A DNA stretch of 64,000 nucleotides from Reticulitermes speratus (Eukaryota; Arthropoda; Insecta; Blattodea; Rhinotermitidae). The notes under the pieces are model-generated. The model had not been told where the DNA came from, searched no databases, and saw only the letters and a list, made by a program, of their open reading frames with translations. Position numbers and translations under genes: made by a program. This document shows positions 1 to 12,300 of the stretch, piece after piece; positions within the stretch are counted from its first letter, which is position 1, and each line of letters begins with the position of its first letter. The DNA is taken from positions 17,522,521 through 17,586,520 of the forward strand of contig JAJKFL010000042.1 in the NCBI GenBank assembly GCA_021186555.1, given 5' to 3'.

Positions 1-3000
1 TCTCCTTAGTATCTGTAAGTTCCCATAAAGAACTTTTCATTTAAGTATATGTTCTATGATATAAAAATATTCATTTCCAGAGGGGGAGGCCTGGTGATGT
101 AAGGTATTATTGCTGGAGTCATTCAAATGGTTCTGATTTGAATCCCAGTCAAATCTGTGTGCAGAATTTTCTTTTCACAGGTTGAAATCCTCACCTGTGT
201 GAATGATAAAACTACATCAGCACCCCCTCCTCCTGTGGGATGGAGTCCAGGTTAAGCTGTAGGTCCCGTCTATCAATCATCTTTCCCATGATCACCCATT
301 ACTGGGTAACAGATTTGTCCTTCTGCTGCTGCAGTCTGAGAAACTGATTATGCATTCTTAGCTGGGAGGATAGAAGCCTGAAAAGTTAAAAACAGGCTTT
401 CTTGGAGGCACCAGAAACAAAACCGACATTCTTTTACATTTTTAAGCTAATGCAAGTTGTAGTTGGCCAGTGTGGTCAAAGTTACAACATTTTAGTAACA
501 TTCTCCTATATAGAATATCTGTAGAATTTAACAGAGCAACAGGAGTTGCAATATGTGACAGACATGGAATGCTTGTAGATGCTTTTGTTATATGTATACA
601 CATGTCTAGTTTGCTTGAGAATTGAGCACAGGTATGTACTCAATGAGACAGCAAAACCATAGTGTAATATGCAAAATGCAACTCCTGAAATATCCTGTTA
701 CTTCCCAATTTGAGCGTCATGACTGTGTTGTCATTTCTATACTACAATACAGACCTCAGTGTATTTTCTGTTATGTCTAGAGGCCACCTCTGACAAGTAG
801 GAAGCAGAGTGAAGGTAATAAAGTTTAGAATTATATTACTTTAATTAGTGGTTTTATGTCAATCTTTATCAGAGCATGATATGATAGAAAATACAGAGTT
901 TTTTTAATATCAGACTGAGCTGGACTGAGCACTACACAGTAGGCAGCATCATTGCTTGCTAGGCAGCAGCAATGTCATATGCTCTATGGCAAGCAGTCCC
1001 ACAATAAAAAGAGTGACCTGTTTAGTACAGGTTGTTAGTGTACACTCTGTGAGCAAGTTGTGATTTAAGCTGGACATTCTGTACCACAGACTTTGATTTC
1101 TTAATTAAAATAAAGCACAAGTACAAAGCCCCATTAGGCATTTTTTTGTGCTAAGTGTTTGCAGTAAACTATCATTGCCTGTGATTGACTTCAAATGTTG
1201 CTCTACATGCACATTTCTGTGCTGCTTGATGACATAGTGTGAATAGAAAGCTTCAATTTTTTCCATCAGCTGAAACTGTCATCTTCATGGTGGAATCAGA
1301 ACTGAAAACCACAAATTTTGAAATTGTTCGTGCATTAAAAGAATAAAAAATTTAACATGATAGTCCAGTAAACACTAGATGTCACAATGAAAATTGTGTA
1401 ACACTTGCAACATGACCCTCAGAACAGGTTGAACACTTCTGTGAGCTATTGTGCATATTATACTGGTGTCCAAGCAGATATTCCCTCCAAAATACTTGGT
1501 GACATACCTTCTTATGTTAAATGAATGTAACTAAACAGAGATGATCATGAAACAGGTAAGATACTGCTTAAATATGTGTGGTAGGTAACATTACATGTAT
1601 TGTGGAGATTCATACCAACACATAGAAAGGAACTTACAGGAAGCACAGCTCTTTGTAAACTGGTGATTTAACCCCTTAACCGTTTTTTTTATGTAATGTT
1701 ATGTGATGCCTAGAAGATTCCATACTATTTTCAATGTAATAGATGGTTATTTTAAAATAGGGATGAATTCATTATAATGTATATAAAATTGAAACCCTCA
1801 AACAAAAAAATAAAAGGAACTGGAATTCCATGAAAATAAATTTATCAACCCAGAAATAGGTCAGCATTAAATGTTGGCCTTGTAAAAGTCATAACATAAT
1901 GTATGTATATCAGATTATCGTGCTTTATTATTTATATCAGATAATTTCACAACTAAATACTTTGATGCACAGGCTGAAACAGAGCTACACTGCATTCATT
2001 GCCCGTATAAGAAGTTCCAGGAAAATACAATATTTTTTCAGATTACAGGCCTGTTCTTTATCCCTGTGACACGGTATTAAATGTCCACAGGAAAGAGGTG
2101 GAGTCAGTTTATGGTACTTTCCATTACCAGAGCCCAAGAACACATTCTCAGTGACAGATATCGCATCATGTTCACCTTGTAATGTTAACTGAAACATATG
2201 AAAAAGCAGTATGTATTTATCAGAATAAGAGGGAAAAACACTTGAGAATGTAGTATAAGAATAACAATAGTAAGTTGGTGACAGCAGGTTGAAAAAATGT
2301 AACTCTCAAAATATGGGTTGGGAAAGAAAAATGTTTCTACAATGGGCACATTATGGTTTCCATACATTTCATACACTGTATATGGAGGTTAGGTTAGAAA
2401 TAATTTGATCACTCACATAAGAATTCACACAATATTTTCTTCTGATATTTTTCTATTTCACAGTAAAGTGAACAGATAAACTGCAGCTGTTCCCTCAATT
2501 CTTTATTCCACTTAAGTTCATTCTTTGTTGTTTTATCCCTATACTTGAATATCTTGAATAGTTCTTCAATAATTTTTTCTCCCAAACTCCACACTTAATT
2601 TTCACTTCTCTAACCTTTTCATCAGGAGGGAACATGCGTAAGTAGTCACATTTATTTGTAACACTGGATGATAAACGTTAAACCATTCCATTTTGTAGTT
2701 GGTATTTTGATAGTGACTGATATAATCCACAGATATTTCTTACATTTAAAGTTATTTGCATAAAAGTTGATTGCTGCCACTGTATGTATTCATTCAAGCT
2801 ATGAAATACTACATTCAGTCTGTACAGTTTTCCTTGTGCGAAGTTTAAAAACAGGGCTTTAAAATAAAATATGTTTATTAAAATGTTTCACGTTAAAGAA
2901 CACAGTCAATGTGCCAAAGAATGTTTTCTGTTTCTGGCACACGAGGATTTAGTTCTGCAGTATTAAAGGGACCAAGAATTATTTCTGCAATGCACAGATT

Positions 3001-5041
3001 TTCATTCCATATGAATTCTGTTTCAGACAAATTTTACTATATATGTATTCTTGTTTGTGATGTTTTCATGTTCCTTACCATGACATGTGATGTCTATTAA
3101 TTCTGCTCCCTTAATTCTTGGTTCAAGTAGTTCCAAGTTTTGTTAAGAGGTTGTAGCACACTTTTTAACCTCTTTCTTTAAAGTTGTTGATTTTATCAAT
3201 CTAGTAGACAGAGGATGGCAAAGGAATAATGTTAGGCAATGTGGAAGTAAAATGTTTTAGTGGAAGGTTTAAATCTTTATCTTGTATATTTACTGTTCTT
3301 TAATATGTGTAAATATGTGTGTGTAAAAAGAACAAATTCCAGGCTGTTGAAAATGCTTCACCAAATTCTTTTCTCATGTGATTGATCTTGGAAGTGAAAT
3401 TTAAGAACACTGAGGTAAGAAGCAATCCTGTAAGTATAAATAAGTTGTTTTCTGTTTACTATTACAAATTATGTTAAAAACATTGAAATCATTTGCTACA
3501 TATTGTCCACACCAGTGGGTTAGTAAATTGACTTTGTTACTTGAATCATGGTTTAGAATGCTGGTATAGCATGATTTCCCTCTAGCCACATGGAAAGTGG
3601 TCAGAACGATACTGCACCAAGCTTTCTTACTGCATTGTACAGTAATTGTTGTTCAGTTATCAATACATTTGCAATAAATTCTTAAATATCCAATATACAA
3701 AAAAGGATAAACTAAGCTCTAATTTAAAGGCAATTCTCAAGAACAGTACTGTGGAGGGACATATGCAGAGCCAGTGGGAAGCATATATGTACATACTACT
3801 AGCCAAGTAAAATGATTAAATGAAACTGACCTAACTTAAAATAACTTAACTTTATCACTGACAAGATCACCAGGGGAGGAATAGCTTCTTTCCAGGAAGG
3901 AACACTTCTTTTGTGTTACTGGAAACTGCCCTATTATCTGGCCACTTTCATGCAGTGTTGGCATCACTGAGTACTATCTCAGATACCTGTTCTGCCTCAC
4001 TTAAGCAGTTGTCATGGGAGATGGAGGAGCCAAAACAGGGTACTGTAGGAGTCACTTTTATTTGGTTATTTTATGAGCTGTTATCAACCACTGAGATTAC
4101 ACAGCATTGAAATATGGTTGGTATTCTATCATCTGCTTGGAGTGACTAAAACTGTTATTGGGATAGGAGATCACCACTTGGTATTTGTATTAGATAGATA
4201 TGTTACTGCTGTACCAACCCTCCAAGTAGTAACAACACATTATGTAGAATGTTCAACAGATGTAGGGTGAACTTTGCCAAAGTAATGCAAATGTATGATT
4301 TTGAACATTTTAGGTACAGTTGTTACCAGCATACTGAACTAGTATGAACTGGCAATTTTGTTTCCTGAGCATGAGTTTGGGCTTTTCTTGTTACAACACC
4401 AAGCTTCAAGACAGCTGCTTTGAGTAGTGTCATGTTCAGCTGAAAGGAGTTTTGTCTGATGCCAAGATTAAAAATGTGTGGAATTTTACCTCCACTCCAC
4501 CATGTGTTCATGGCATTGCGCATAAACTCAGGGACTTTGTCTTTTGCAAATTCCGTTACTTTTGCTACAGTTATTGCTAATATTTATTTGTTTTGTGTCA
4601 CTGCATTTGTGAAATATTCATTTGTTAAGTACAAGTCAGTCATTTCTCAGAAAATTATCTCTTTCCCTCTCTCTGTATGTGGGTGCATGTGTACACACGT
4701 GCCTATAGATATGTGTGCTTAAATATAGAACTGCCACAGAAGACCCACCACTTTACTACTACTCATGTGAGACTGCTTCTATCATATCTGAAGCTAAGTC
4801 CATTTTATACAAAGATACTAGATAATTTATAATGCAGCTGTGACTAGCTGGATGGAGCATAAGATTTATAAATAAGCATAAAAATCATGGCATGTGGTAT
4901 GTGAAAACTTTGTGGAAAATTAAAAAAGCCCCAATCAGTTTAGAGAGAGGTATTTGGCAGATTAGAATGTCTTATGTTCATTTGACAGCAAATGAAATCC
5001 AGATTCACTTGTCAGTGTTTATTAAGCATATTTTGTTATGT
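1..5041. other. AT-rich, gene-free stretch
   Basis: I see no coding region with recognisable similarity here. Open frames are all under about 90 codons and have no motif. The base composition is AT-rich and CpG-poor. The only structured piece is a possible tRNA-derived SINE relic near the left edge. It may be intergenic or the intron or UTR of a gene lying to the left. Confidence 0.6.
88..300 (+). repeat. possible tRNA-derived SINE relic
   Basis: A stretch resembling a decayed Pol III promoter is visible: an A-box-like segment (tggtgatgtaaggtatta) followed about 40 bp later by a B-box-like segment (ggttctgatttgaatccc). The ordering and spacing match the tRNA-type SINEs elsewhere in this window, but both boxes are diverged and no flanking duplication was found. 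Confidence 0.35.
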
Positions 5042-5190
5042 ATGTGGGGGGCTACCCACATGCATCAATCTCTCCGCTTCCCGCAACAGCACCGGGAAGG
5101 GAGAACGCGGTACACAGGCCCGCAGCAGCGTCTCCGCTTTCCACAACAACACCAGGAAGGAGAACGCGGTACACACGCTGCGGCAGGCCT
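5042..5190 (+). repeat. Left inverted repeat arm with internal duplication
   Basis: This arm matches the reverse complement of 6575-6677. Unlike the right arm it contains two tandem copies (about 5073-5125 and 5129-5181) of a roughly 53-bp unit that includes tctccgctttcc and gagaacgcggtacaca. The ends contain a small near-palindrome (gtgggggctacccac) that could fold into a terminal hairpin. Confidence 0.75.
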
Positions 5191-5229
5191 CGGCGAACCC
5201 GCGAATTGCACTCAGCCCGCGAGCGTGCC

Positions 5230-6040
5230 GCACCTGAAGGGAGGGTGGGTACCGCTGTGAGGAGCCGCCGTGTCAGCTCCAAACACGCGTTTACAGGAAG
5301 GTTGTCGAGCAGATCAGAGATCTCGATTGGAGATGGAATGGGAGTAGGATTAGGCTTCTTAGGTGGAGGCGATGGTTTACCAGTCATTATATATATAGTA
5401 TATAAGCCTGCTTATTCGTTGGGGTCTGTTGAGGGGCCGGAACGGCAGGTTGGGTAGCCTTGACCTTTTTCCTGCTTGTGGTCGCTTTGCCCTGTTTAGG
5501 GGCCGCGGCCGGCTTGGGAGTGGGTTGAGGTAGGGGTGGGGTGGTTGGTTTCACTACCCGCCCCCCACGCACCACTCAGGGCCTAAACTCTTCTGTTCCG
5601 CAGAAGGCTCGGCGCGGGTCTCTTGCGCTGAAGCCGAGCGACCGGTTGCACAGTTCATGTGGACGCGAGGAGCTGGCGTCCGCTTTGTAAGAGCGGCCTT
5701 TGCTTCTTTCCACTTTGCACAGCCCCGGTAGTTTGCCGTGTGGTTGCCCCCGCAGCTGCAGCATTTAAGCCGCTGCCGAGGGGTAGAGCACTCCCCGGAG
5801 GGGTGCGGCTCACCACAGGCAACACACCGGGGTGCGTATCCGCAGTTACGCTGCGTGTCCCTTTAAAAAGTAGGATGAGAAGGAAAGACAACTCCACCTC
5901 CTTTGAATAGTACATGTGGTGGCCCTGAAAGGGGCCTTTTAGGGGGGGGGGGTTTGCCGCATTCACTTTTTCAATTACTCCTTTGCTGGTCTTACGACTA
6001 GCTTTACTCCTTTTTTTGGGGGGGGGTGTTTGCCGCATCC
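5230..6040 (-). pseudogene. Broken Jockey-type ORF1 (gag-like) with zinc knuckles
   Basis: Read on the minus strand, about 5835-5640 encodes two adjacent cysteine/histidine knuckles. The first is CVACGEPHPSGEC (C-x2-C-x3-H-x4-C) and the second is CCSCGGNHTANYRGC. Then comes WKEAKAAL, typical of the gag-like first ORF of Jockey-clade LINEs (pre_C2HC type). A proline- and lysine-rich linker follows in a shifted frame (about 5575-5390). After a break comes LLDNLPVNACLELTRRLL (about 5310-5260), which looks like the gag C-terminus. The reading frame is lost at several points, and no reverse transcriptase ORF follows. The gene would have encoded an RNA-binding particle protein; it is inactive now. 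Confidence 0.7.
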
Positions 6041-6200
6041 ACTTTTTCCATTACTCCTTTACTGGTCTTACGACAGACTTACTCCTTTACTGGTCTTACG
6101 ACAGACTTACTCCTTTTGGTCTTACGACAAACTTACTCCTTTGGTCTTACGACAAACTTACTCCTTTGCTGGTCTTACGACTGACCTACTCCTTTTGGGG
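5948..6200 (-). repeat. Short tandem repeats, unit about 20-30 bp
   Basis: At least six imperfect copies of tggtcttacgac followed by a cttactccttt-like segment lie in tandem, interrupted by poly-G runs and by repeats of tttgccgcatccacttttt (near 5955, 6028 and 6206). On the minus strand they would encode repeated Ser-Arg-Lys-Thr-like residues ahead of the zinc knuckles, so they may be an expanded gag N-terminus. Confidence 0.75.
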
Positions 6201-6455
6201 GGGTTTGCCGCATCCACTTTTTCTGTCAGCCAAATATTTTCAATCCCAGTGCTCTTGCATGGTGCCTTTCTTAAATCCACCGTTTATGATGCTCCCATCC
6301 TAGTCTTGTCGGAAAGCGGAGAACGTAGAGTGTACCTCTCGAAGACGTGGCAGGCAGAGATTTTGCTGGTCTTACGACTGGTTATTCCTTTGCTGTCTTG
6401 CGGCTGACTTGCTCCGATGCTGTCGACGGAATGAAGCTTGGTGTCTTTCGGCCAT

Positions 6456-6546
6456 GTATTTATACCACTGGACATGGGACTAATCTGTTCTGTGATTGGC
6501 TAGCTGACAGCACCCGCTGTGCGCCAATCCCGTGGCCAGTGGGCGG
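6456..6546 (-). promoter_or_regulatory. Candidate Pol II promoter (GC box, CCAAT, TATA)
   Basis: On the minus strand the order is CCGCCC (6546-6541), a CCAAT pentamer in each orientation (6528-6523 and 6500-6495), and GTATAAATAC (6465-6456). The spacing is that of a classical TATA promoter firing towards the gag fragment. It sits just inside the right inverted repeat. Function is inferred from the motifs only. Confidence 0.5.
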
Positions 6547-6574
6547 AGTCGGCTGAACGACTTTGCTGCATGCT

Positions 6575-6677
6575 GTTGCTGTAAGCGCAGAGGCTGCCGC
6601 AGCGTGTATACCGCGTTCTCCTTCCTGGTGCTGTTGTGGAAAGCGGAGAGATTGATGCATGTGGGTAGCCCCCACAT
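6575..6677 (-). repeat. Right inverted repeat arm
   Basis: This is the reverse complement of the left arm, with a single copy of the 53-bp unit. The shared order, read inward from the outer end, is: ctacccacatgcatcaat, tctccgctttcc, gagaacgcggtatacac, gctgcggcag. Confidence 0.75.
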
Positions 6678-6726
6678 GTACTTATTTGACTGGCCTTTGT
6701 CCATTGTCTGAGGTATGCTTAAACAT

Positions 6727-7523
6727 GGTTCCATGACAAAAGCCACACGACAATTGGCAATAAAACCCACGTCATGAATGCACAGGAAAAATATCCACAC
6801 CGATAAATGCTCACACGATATATGCTCACACGGATTAATGCTCACAAGGATAATTGCTCACAAGGATAAATGCTCACACGGGCTAATTGTCACACAGGAA
6901 AGTAATGGTAGTGTAATGAGGGGGACGAGGTTGAAATATCGCGCTGACTGTAACAGAGACATAGCCTACACGCTAACCTAAGTTTGTGTCCAGTGGCCAT
7001 TTCCTTCATATACAAAACAGAGACATAGCCTGAACGCTAACCTAAGTTTGTGTCCAGTGGCCATTCACTTAATATACAAAACAGAGACATAGCCTGAACG
7101 CTAACCCAAGTTTGTGTCAAGTGGCCATTCACTTAATATACAAAACAGAGACATAGCCTGAACGCTAACCTAAGTTTGTGTCCATTGGCCATTCACTTAA
7201 TATACAAAACAGAGACATAGCCTACACGCTAACCTAAATTTGTGTCCAGTGGTCATTCCCTTCATATACAGAACAGAGACATAGCCTGAACGCTAACCTA
7301 ACCTAATTCTTGTATGTGCGTACTTTCGTGTGTGACAATTCGCCCGTGTGAGCATTTATCAATGTGAGCATTTAAACTTGTGAGCAATTATCCTTGTGAG
7401 CATATATCCGTGTGAGCATTTATCGGTGTGGGTATTTTTCCTGTGAGCATTCATGACTGTGGGGTTTTATCTGTGCGCAATTGTCGTGTGGGCTTTCGTC
7501 GTGTGCGCATTTATCCAGTCACC
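6727..7523. mobile_element. Foldback-type element with 9-bp target duplication
   Basis: The perfect 9-bp direct repeat cttaaacat flanks the element (6718-6726 and 7524-7532). Its arms, about 170-200 bp each, are inverted copies of each other. They are themselves made of short repeats around aaatgctcacac and aattgctcacaag. Between the arms lies a 64-bp tandem array. A 9-bp duplication and arms built of subrepeats are features of foldback and Mutator-like elements. No transposase is encoded, so it is non-autonomous. Confidence 0.85.
6953..7310 (+). repeat. 64-bp tandem repeat array
   Basis: Units begin with acagagacatagcct at 6953, 7017, 7081, 7145, 7209 and 7273, so the period is exactly 64 bp, with five full units and a partial one. 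The shared body includes acgctaacctaag and tttgtgtccagtggccatt. The array is the central part of the foldback-type element. Confidence 0.92.
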
Positions 7524-7530
7524 CTTAAAC

Positions 7531-7535
7531 ATACA

Positions 7536-7566
<31 letters not shown>
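7531..7566 (+). repeat. (ACAT)n microsatellite
   Basis: Simple tetranucleotide repeat directly abutting the right end of the foldback-type element. Confidence 0.95.
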
Positions 7567-7570
<4 letters not shown>

Positions 7571-10500
7571 TCGTTTCACAGATCCAATCTTTGTGATATC
7601 AGCGTTGAATATGAAACAAGTCAATCGATATAAATCACACAACACACAGATGGACAAGACACAACAAAAACACCTCACAGGAAACAAGGAGTACTGCATG
7701 TTATATACATTCAGACTTAATTCACCTGTACAGTAAATATACCTCAGACCAAAAAAACAAGGGTATAATGAACCAACCATTGTCACAAACCTTTAGAGAA
7801 ACATGAGAAGACTTGGGATGTTTGTATTAGATACAGCAGATAAAAGTAGAAGATAAAGTTTCTATTTGCATACAGTTTATTGTGTACTTCATTGCTCATG
7901 GTTAGCACTTCCAAGCCTTTGTTAAATGAGATGTTCTTTATTTAACTGTTTAAAATGTAGTGGTTACTGTGCATATCACTGGGTTTAACACTAAGAACTC
8001 AACATTTTGTCCACACAATGTATTTATGTGTACTGTATGATTCTTACAATAAAGAGTCCTTATTGCCCTGTAGAACATTAAATGACTGGTCTGTCTAATG
8101 GAAGTGCAGTGTGTTCTCTGTGAGGCATAAACTGAATCTTGATGTATAGTGTACATTAATTTTAGCCCTCAGAGTTTTAAGGACATGTTTGGTTACTCTG
8201 TTACAAGATTATAGGCTTCATTACAGTCACACCAGGATTTGATGATCCCTTATATTAACAGTTAGCATCATCCTCCTGTGTAAAGCACAGAATCACAGCT
8301 GCAATGGTTAGGTGCATTGACTGACACCCATGGTGCCCATGTATGTTTTGCTTGTGCATTCTGTTCTGCTACAGTATTACTGGCTGTGCTCTGACCTCTT
8401 ACTTTTAGGACTACACATATTGCTGTCTGAGGCTCAAATGAAGATTTGACAACACTACTACATTCTTCCACCAGTGGTGGGGCTTACTATGTCATATGCA
8501 TTTGGTATGAGGGATTATCAAGTCCTTATTGGACTGAAATTGTTACTCATCATAGTGTATAGTCACACCTCAAATCAGTCCTCCATTCCTTAGAAAAAAT
8601 CATCTAATTTTAGCTGAATTGCTACGAATATTGAGAGGAGCTGTAATTGGAGATTTAGTATTTCTATATTATAATTTTACCCTGTCCTCCACCCACTCAT
8701 GTGTTTCAAACCCTGTAGAGCTTGCAAGGTAAAATGTTTGAAGTTCCAAAACATTCCTTAGTGGAATGTCATAGTGCTAAGCATTCGTGATGTGTTAGGT
8801 TGTGTAAAAATGTGTATTTTACATTTCTTTGCTCTGGTCTCAATGCCTGTGACGACGATGTGTCATTAATGCATGATACAAGGTGGCTGTACTTCCATCA
8901 TCAAGTAAACAAGGTAGGCAGTGTATGTATAATGTAACATTGTGGCACTTTCATGTAACCAACATTGCAGTAGAAAGACAATGATGCCTTCTGTGTGTTG
9001 TTGAATTACATGTTACTGTCAACAATATAAAAGTATTGGGTGTTGCACAAGAATGCTTTTATGGATTTGTTCCCTGCAGCAGTAAAACATACTTAGGTCT
9101 TTATGTAAAATGCCTGATGTTTTTGTCCAATTTTAACCAAATTTGGAGTTTCTTGACAGATTTTCATACAAGTCCCCAATATCAAATATTATGAAACTCT
9201 GTCCAATGGGAGCCGCAGAGACACACATAAACGGACAGACATGATGAAGGTAATAGACACTTTTCATGACTAGGCGAACGAGCCTAAGAAATATACGATA
9301 CTACTCTGCTAGGTCCACTAAATCACACCAGTTGCTATCTGGGGATACATTCATGTTGTTGTTTTACTTACTGATGGAAACAAAGCCAGTTTGTGAAAGA
9401 GTATTTTAAGAAAACTGAAGAAAAATAAACATGATTTGAAGAGATCAGTAAGTTATATGTGTCACTTTAGTGTTTTTATTTGAAAATTTTAAAATGCACA
9501 AAAACACAAGTTCTGCTCCTCAATAATTTTTGCAGTTTTCTTTTCTCTACTGTTCTTGGAACGGTTGAAAAAGACATACGTAGTGTCAGCTGTAATATGC
9601 AATTTCTGCATCAGAATGTTTGACATTTTGGGTTTGTGGGAAGGGTGTTTGCATTTTCAAGGAAGTACCAGTCTGCTCCCTTTGACTGACATTTATACAA
9701 AATGATCAGACACTTATAGTTAAGCATGTAAATTTACAATTAAATTAAAATTTAGCTGACCCAAAATGTGCTTTTGCAAGTGTACTTAAATTTATACAGA
9801 CTTTCTGTTATTTTACTGACCTTGTTTCAATACATTCACATGAAAAGACAACATTATAATTGACCTTTATGTAACATTAAAGACATGTTCTGAAAATAGG
9901 TGCATGTAATGTGAGCCAAGTTTTGTGTAGTAAAAGATTTGAAACCAGTTTTATACAACAAATAGAACACATTTGATTATTTCTTTCCATTTACTCAATT
10001 TGGCTGTGTTAATGCACACAATGATGTATCTTGTCAACATTTTTTATTGAATACAAAACTGCTCATCGGTTATAGGCTTAGGTGTACATAATTTGAAGAA
10101 CTAAATGATAAAGACCTTCACACATTCATGTAAAAGAGATGTGAAAAATTTGTAGTTGTTATGCAGTCTTCTTTAAAGATATTCTGTAGTTGATTAGGTG
10201 GCTGTTTTTTGTCTCACCTCGTCACATTATGGTGTACAAAAGATTCATATGATAGTAAAGGACACTTTCATATAGCCTGTTTATTGTTCTGTATCGTATT
10301 AAGACAGGTCCACAAACTTAACAGCAGTATACATCTGTACCCATAGTCACCATGTTTTACCATTTGCTCAAAATTTGTGTAGCTAAACCATTTCTGTGAT
10401 GAAATATGGAAGTGGTCAGATTTTCATGTATGCATTCAAGTTTAAGTAATGTTGAAGGAGGAGTAGTAGATCCTGTTTCACACACCCCAGTATACCTCCA

Positions 10501-12014
10501 AATGCAGCATTTGTCACAGTAATAATCTTCAGTAGATTTATGATTGTTAAATGTGAATGTTCATAATGTACTTAATTCATGAAATTAAGTTGTACTGTAT
10601 TACACAATCCTGTATCCTGCTGGCTAGATATGTAATTTGTTTCTACATTATGTTTCATTTATGTAGTACTGTCAAAGCCTCAAACAAGTAGCAGGGCTGT
10701 TCTGTGTAAAGATGCAAGGAGTGCATTTCTTCATAGTGATGAATGAGAGGCATGTTAAATTCTGAGTGAATTTAACACTTTCTTTTCTTATGAAGTATGC
10801 ATCTCCATTACCCACCTACATGAATGCATATATGTAGTGTGTGTTTCTTTTCCATATATATCTGACTGTTGGCACCTGGTACAAATAGAATTGTTTAATC
10901 TTACTCAATTCAGTAAGTGTTTTCAAGTGTTACCTATTTCCTCATAATATCACGTTTATGTCATCTTGTTGTGGACCATTTATAACAACTACAGTTGTTT
11001 CCTGTTTATAATCGTAATGCAAGACCATGTAGTTACAGTTACTTAGTGCTATAATTGCACTATATGACAGCAATGTTTGCTTTCTTTCTACACCTACCAC
11101 CCAAAATTTCAGTGAGTATTAATATGATGTTACAAGTTGGTTTTCTTTACCTTGCAAGATTACTAATATTTTATAAGCACTACTTTGTATCCCTTGTAAA
11201 TTTGTATATTGGAAAATTATTGCTAATAAACAACTTCTGAGAATCGTGGAAAAGATGTGGTTATATTCAGAGCAAAAGGAATGGTCTCAGCTACAAATTT
11301 GTGGCTGCAATGAAACTGACACACTGATCCAAGGAATTTTCATTATGAATGATTTTTCTATTCCTTACTTCGTCATCTTACTCTGTAAGAAGGGTTTGTA
11401 GGTAATCTCTATGCTTACATGAATAGAAAATTAACTATTGACGGTTATGGCCATCTGCCCATGTTCCATTTCCTACATTATTTGTAGATAGATTGAAATT
11501 TAGTAAAGGAGGATTACATTAGCTGATGTTACATGAATTTGATTTTGATTCTTGTGAGGCGAGTAAAAAACCCCTTTCTGAAAGGCAGTTACTGGTGAAT
11601 GTCTTTTATTTTTATATTTTATTAAAGTTACATCAAGTTGGTAAACATTTAAAATAAAAACTGTGGATTTCAGTGATATTTTATGGTACATATGCCATAG
11701 ACATTTTTTATTGAATGTGATTTAAGACGTTTGTAACAAACATAATTTGGACACAGGCAGGACTTGTACACTATAAGCATGCACATGTCAATTCATATTG
11801 CCAGACTGAAATATAGAAACGTTCAAGAATTAAAAGTCGAGCAAGAAAAGTGAACATAGTAGGACTGAGACAAAATACAGTGCCCTCCAGCTAGTATTTC
11901 TCAAGATGAAACATTTCATATGTGCCTAGAAAAGAATTAAGTGCACCATAGCCTGTTCCCTGTGTGATATAAGCTGAGGCCAAAGAAACAGTTGAAGATA
12001 TAACAATCATACAT
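7567..12014. other. Gene-free AT-rich stretch
   Basis: No coding region or RNA gene was recognised. CpG is scarce. One interspersed-repeat copy (about 9131-9300) is listed separately; the rest is unique-looking sequence with only short open frames. Confidence 0.6.
9131..9300 (-). repeat. Interspersed repeat 'X', partial copy
   Basis: In reverse orientation it matches the family at 47050-47240. Shared pieces are a run of gtctgtccg, cggctcccat, and then cattttcaagaaa-like and aaactc-like segments. The family is unclassified; no coding similarity was recognised. Confidence 0.55.
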
Positions 12015-12101
12015 TTTTTTTTATATTACTGTCACCGTGCAGTTTCACTAATTCAATTTATTTTACACCAACTAATGCATTAGTTCGTGTAAAATAAATT
12101 G
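12015..12101 (-). mobile_element. Short retroposed hairpin, 13-bp target duplication
   Basis: An 87-bp insert is flanked by perfect 13-bp direct repeats aacaatcatacat (12002-12014 and 12102-12114). It begins with poly-T on the plus strand, that is a poly-A tail on the minus strand, which is the signature of target-primed reverse transcription. Its other end forms a near-perfect 52-bp palindrome centred between 12077 and 12078. Confidence 0.75.
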
Positions 12102-12300
12102 AACAATCATACATGTTTGACTGTAAATCTCCCTTTTCACGAGGTATCAATTATGATTGATTTCGTAAGTCTGTTGCTAAGAGACACAGAAATCTTATAG
12201 TGCAAGTAGTGTAAAACGTGGAAAGGCACATGCAAAATGCACTTGCAATGTTTATCTCAAAATTATTCACGAATTTAAAATGTAGGAACAATAAGAGTGC

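Larger units (their letters stand above)
5042..6677. mobile_element. Inverted-repeat-bounded element carrying a gag fragment
   Basis: A segment of about 1.64 kb has matching ends in inverted orientation, each beginning atgtggggg(g)ctacccacatg and continuing for roughly 100 bp. The interior on the minus strand reads: inverted repeat, a GC-box/CCAAT/TATA promoter, short tandem repeats, then a frame-broken Jockey-type gag with zinc knuckles, then the other inverted repeat. No transposase is present, so if mobile it was non-autonomous. Possible target duplications are weak (atgtat against atgtac). Terminal inverted repeats around a LINE gag are unusual. It could be a DNA transposon that captured a LINE piece, or two opposed LINE fragments sharing a 5' region. 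Confidence 0.7.

Noticed and set aside
5036-5457. Several overlapping open frames on both strands around 5.0-5.5 kb
   Set aside because: They arise from GC-rich inverted-repeat sequence; only the gag-related minus-strand pieces show real similarity.
5042-6677. Parvovirus-like (densovirus) integration, because hairpin-like inverted ends sit next to a TATA promoter
   Set aside because: The interior encodes a LINE-type gag with zinc knuckles, the length is about a third of such genomes, and no viral gene was recognised.
6953-7310. CRISPR-like array because of the regular 64-bp period
   Set aside because: The whole unit repeats with no unique spacers, and the array lies inside a foldback-type element in an animal genome.
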